14,426 bases of DNA from Bacillota bacterium (GTDB lineage Bacteria > Bacillota > Desulfotomaculia > Desulfotomaculales > Desulfallaceae): the NCBI GenBank assembly GCA_009781965.1, contig WQUS01000121.1:1-14426 (forward strand), written 5' to 3'. Below the pieces are notes generated by a model that was given only the letters and a program-made list of their open reading frames with translations, made no database searches and was not told the origin of the DNA. Each line of letters begins with the position of its first letter. Within the stretch, counting starts at the first letter, position 1. Positions 13,079 through 14,426 of this stretch are shown piece by piece. The position numbers and the translations under genes are program-made.

Positions 13079-14134
13079 GTGCTGAGAAAAAAAATAAAGT
13101 ATCATGGCCAATTTTTAAGTGCTCCAACTAAATCGCGTTTGCGCAGTTCAAGGTGCTTTTGTCCGTGCCAGCTGGGGTTATTTGTCGGCAGATGTCCGGC
13201 CGGCCCCCCGGGCCCGGTTGGTCCGCCAGGTCTGCCAGGTCCGTCAGGTTTGCCCGGACCGGCCGGTCCAGCCGGTCCGTCGGGGTCGCAGGGTGTGCCG
13301 GGTCCGGCGGGAGCAGCCGGACCGCCAGGGTTGCAAGGCGTGCCCGGTCCGGCGGGAGCAGCCGGACCGCCAGGGTTGCAGGGCGTGCCTGGTCCGGCGG
13401 GAGCAGCCGGTCCGCCAGGAGCCCAGGGCGTGCCTGGTCCTTCCGGACCGGCCGGGCCGACAGGATTACAGGGTGCGCCAGGCCCCGCAGGTCCGGCTGG
13501 TCCGTCGGGATTGCCGGGCGCGCCAGGTCCCACAGGCCCGCAAGGTTTGCCTGGTGCGACTGGCCCGCAGGGAACTACCGGTCTCCAGGGTCCGATCGGG
13601 TCCACGATTCCTTTTTCGATTAGTAAATACGGCGCTAATCTGCGGACCGATGACTTTGGCAATCCGTTAGCAGTTGCTTTTTCCGGATTCGCCGGCGGAG
13701 ATGATGATTACACATATCTTTTGGAAGGCGAGTGGGATACCGGGACCTTTACTATCCGCGAGGGCATGACATTTGGCGCGGCGTTTATTCTGCCTCGTGA
13801 CAGCATAGTAAAAAATATTTACGTTATTTTTTCCACTAAGTGGACCCAGAACTTTGAACCAGGTTCGGTCATCCAGCCCTTTGTATGTCTGGCAGTTTCA
13901 AATACCGCTGATTTCACCTTTACCATTCTCCAGCAGACCATGGTCTTAACGGACACGTATGCGGGCGGTATTGACTATCCGGAATATACCAATAGAAAAG
14001 GTTCTTTAACCAATTTGAACGTCGCCATTCCGGAAGGGACGGTGGTGGGGATTGTCGCGGGAATTATGGCCGAAAATATCACGTCTCAGGTCCAAGGCAA
14101 CTTCCTGATTACCGGCGGTCTTTACCTGGAATAA
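13079..14134 (+). CDS. Collagen-like spore-surface protein, BclB type (copy 4)
   Basis: 351 aa, the longest complete copy. The N-terminus MLRKKIKYHGQFLSAPTK matches copy 1 and is followed by a Cys cluster (C26, C28, C30, C39). From residue 42 there are 44 Gly-X-Y triplets, but of another type: GPAGAAGPPGLQGVP units, rich in Ala and Gln and poor in Thr, unlike copies 1 and 2. The C-terminal domain (178 aa, from GSTIPFSIS to GGLYLE) keeps LLEGEWDTGTFTI, FILPRDSIVKNIYVIF and IPEGTVVGIVAGIMAEN. There is no signal peptide. GGTGAT lies 5 bases before the GTG. If collagen Thr is glycosylated in this organism as in Bacillus BclA, this copy would carry far less sugar (inference). Confidence 0.88.
   Translation: MLRKKIKYHGQFLSAPTKSRLRSSRCFCPCQLGLFVGRCPAGPPGPVGPPGLPGPSGLPGPAGPAGPSGSQGVPGPAGAAGPPGLQGVPGPAGAAGPPGLQGVPGPAGAAGPPGAQGVPGPSGPAGPTGLQGAPGPAGPAGPSGLPGAPGPTGPQGLPGATGPQGTTGLQGPIGSTIPFSISKYGANLRTDDFGNPLAVAFSGFAGGDDDYTYLLEGEWDTGTFTIREGMTFGAAFILPRDSIVKNIYVIFSTKWTQNFEPGSVIQPFVCLAVSNTADFTFTILQQTMVLTDTYAGGIDYPEYTNRKGSLTNLNVAIPEGTVVGIVAGIMAENITSQVQGNFLITGGLYLE
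13301..13435 (+). repeat. 45-bp tandem repeats in the collagen region of copy 4
   Basis: Three consecutive 45-bp units (13301, 13346, 13391) encode GPAGAAGPPGLQGVP, the last with GAQ in place of GLQ. The first two units are nearly identical at the DNA level, so duplication is recent. The period equals that in copy 1 (five triplets) but the sequence is unrelated. Confidence 0.9.
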
Positions 14135-14198
14135 ACACCGGCCCGGGAGAGGAAAATTTTGCCTGGAGAGAAACAGTCACATCCGGCCCAATCGGTGG

Positions 14199-14206
14199 CA
14201 TACAGT
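14199..14206 (+). promoter_or_regulatory. Sigma-E-like -10 candidate before collagen copy 5
   Basis: CATACAGT fits the sigma-E -10 consensus CATACANT and would give a leader of about 70 nt before the GTG at 14281. There is no convincing -35 upstream, and the aligned positions in the other spacers do not keep the motif, so this is a weak call. Confidence 0.2.
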
Positions 14207-14280
14207 GCTCCTTGAAAATGATCGGGATATTCAGGATCCCGCGTGGCAAGGTAAAAATTTATATACTGTGGTGATTAACG

Positions 14281-14426
14281 GTGCTTAAAAAGAAAAGACA
14301 ATATCAGGGCAACTTTGTGAGTAATAACGTTAAATCTTGTGCCTGGCCCTTAAGGTGTTTCTGTCCGCCTCAATTGAAGCTTTGTTTGGGCGGCTGGCCG
14401 GCCGGACCGCCTGGCCCAACCGGTCC
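14281..14426 (+). CDS. Collagen-like protein (copy 5), N-terminal part only
   Basis: The frame is open from GTG 14281 to the window end (48 complete codons). It starts MLKKKRQYQGNFVSNN, then a Cys-rich stretch (C21, C27, C29, C36) and the first Gly-X-Y triplets (AGPPGPTG). The conserved GGTGAT leader sits 5 bases upstream. The N-terminus resembles copies 1 and 4, including RCFCP shared with copy 4. The rest of the collagen region and the expected BclB-like C-terminal domain lie outside the window. Confidence 0.8.
   Translation, partial: MLKKKRQYQGNFVSNNVKSCAWPLRCFCPPQLKLCLGGWPAGPPGPTG

Overview
The window looks like chromosomal DNA from an endospore-forming Bacillota, GC-rich for that phylum. 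The evidence is a set of BclB-like collagen proteins, a sigma-K-like promoter, strong GGAGG-type ribosome binding sites and frequent GTG/TTG starts. A spore-forming anaerobe of the Negativicutes or Peptococcaceae type is a plausible guess, but the lineage cannot be fixed from this sequence alone.

Layout. (1) 1-5535, plus strand: the 3' end of one giant surface-type protein gene, then a complete paralogue (TTG start at 561, about 1601 aa). The complete protein has an N-terminal beta-helix-like region, eleven Spy0128/FctA-type (pilin isopeptide-linkage) repeats and a Cys-rich C-terminus. It has no signal peptide and no LPXTG sorting signal. Each copy is followed by the same structured inverted-repeat element and the same intrinsic terminator; in the first copy the inverted repeat has lost one arm to a 7-bp microsatellite. 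(2) 5533-9641, minus strand: a housekeeping block in the order DUF1294 protein, lgt, gap, ftsK/spoIIIE, YkgJ-like Cys-cluster protein, with ATGA overlaps inside each pair. (3) 9725-14426, plus strand: five tandem paralogous genes (the last cut by the window edge). They encode collagen-like (Gly-X-Y) proteins with a short Cys-containing N-terminus, 42 to 44 triplets and, in the four complete ones, a BclB-type C-terminal domain of 177-178 aa.

How the parts may fit together (inference). None of the repeat or collagen proteins has a secretion signal, which suits proteins made in the mother cell and assembled on the forespore surface. A good sigma-K-type promoter lies just upstream of the giant gene. 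The window may therefore hold two clusters of a spore-surface (exosporium or appendage) system: collagen filaments, and long rods stabilised by intramolecular Lys-Asn/Asp isopeptide bonds with Cys-rich ends for disulfide cross-linking. The housekeeping block sits between them. No tRNA, rRNA, CRISPR array, insertion sequence or phage gene was seen.
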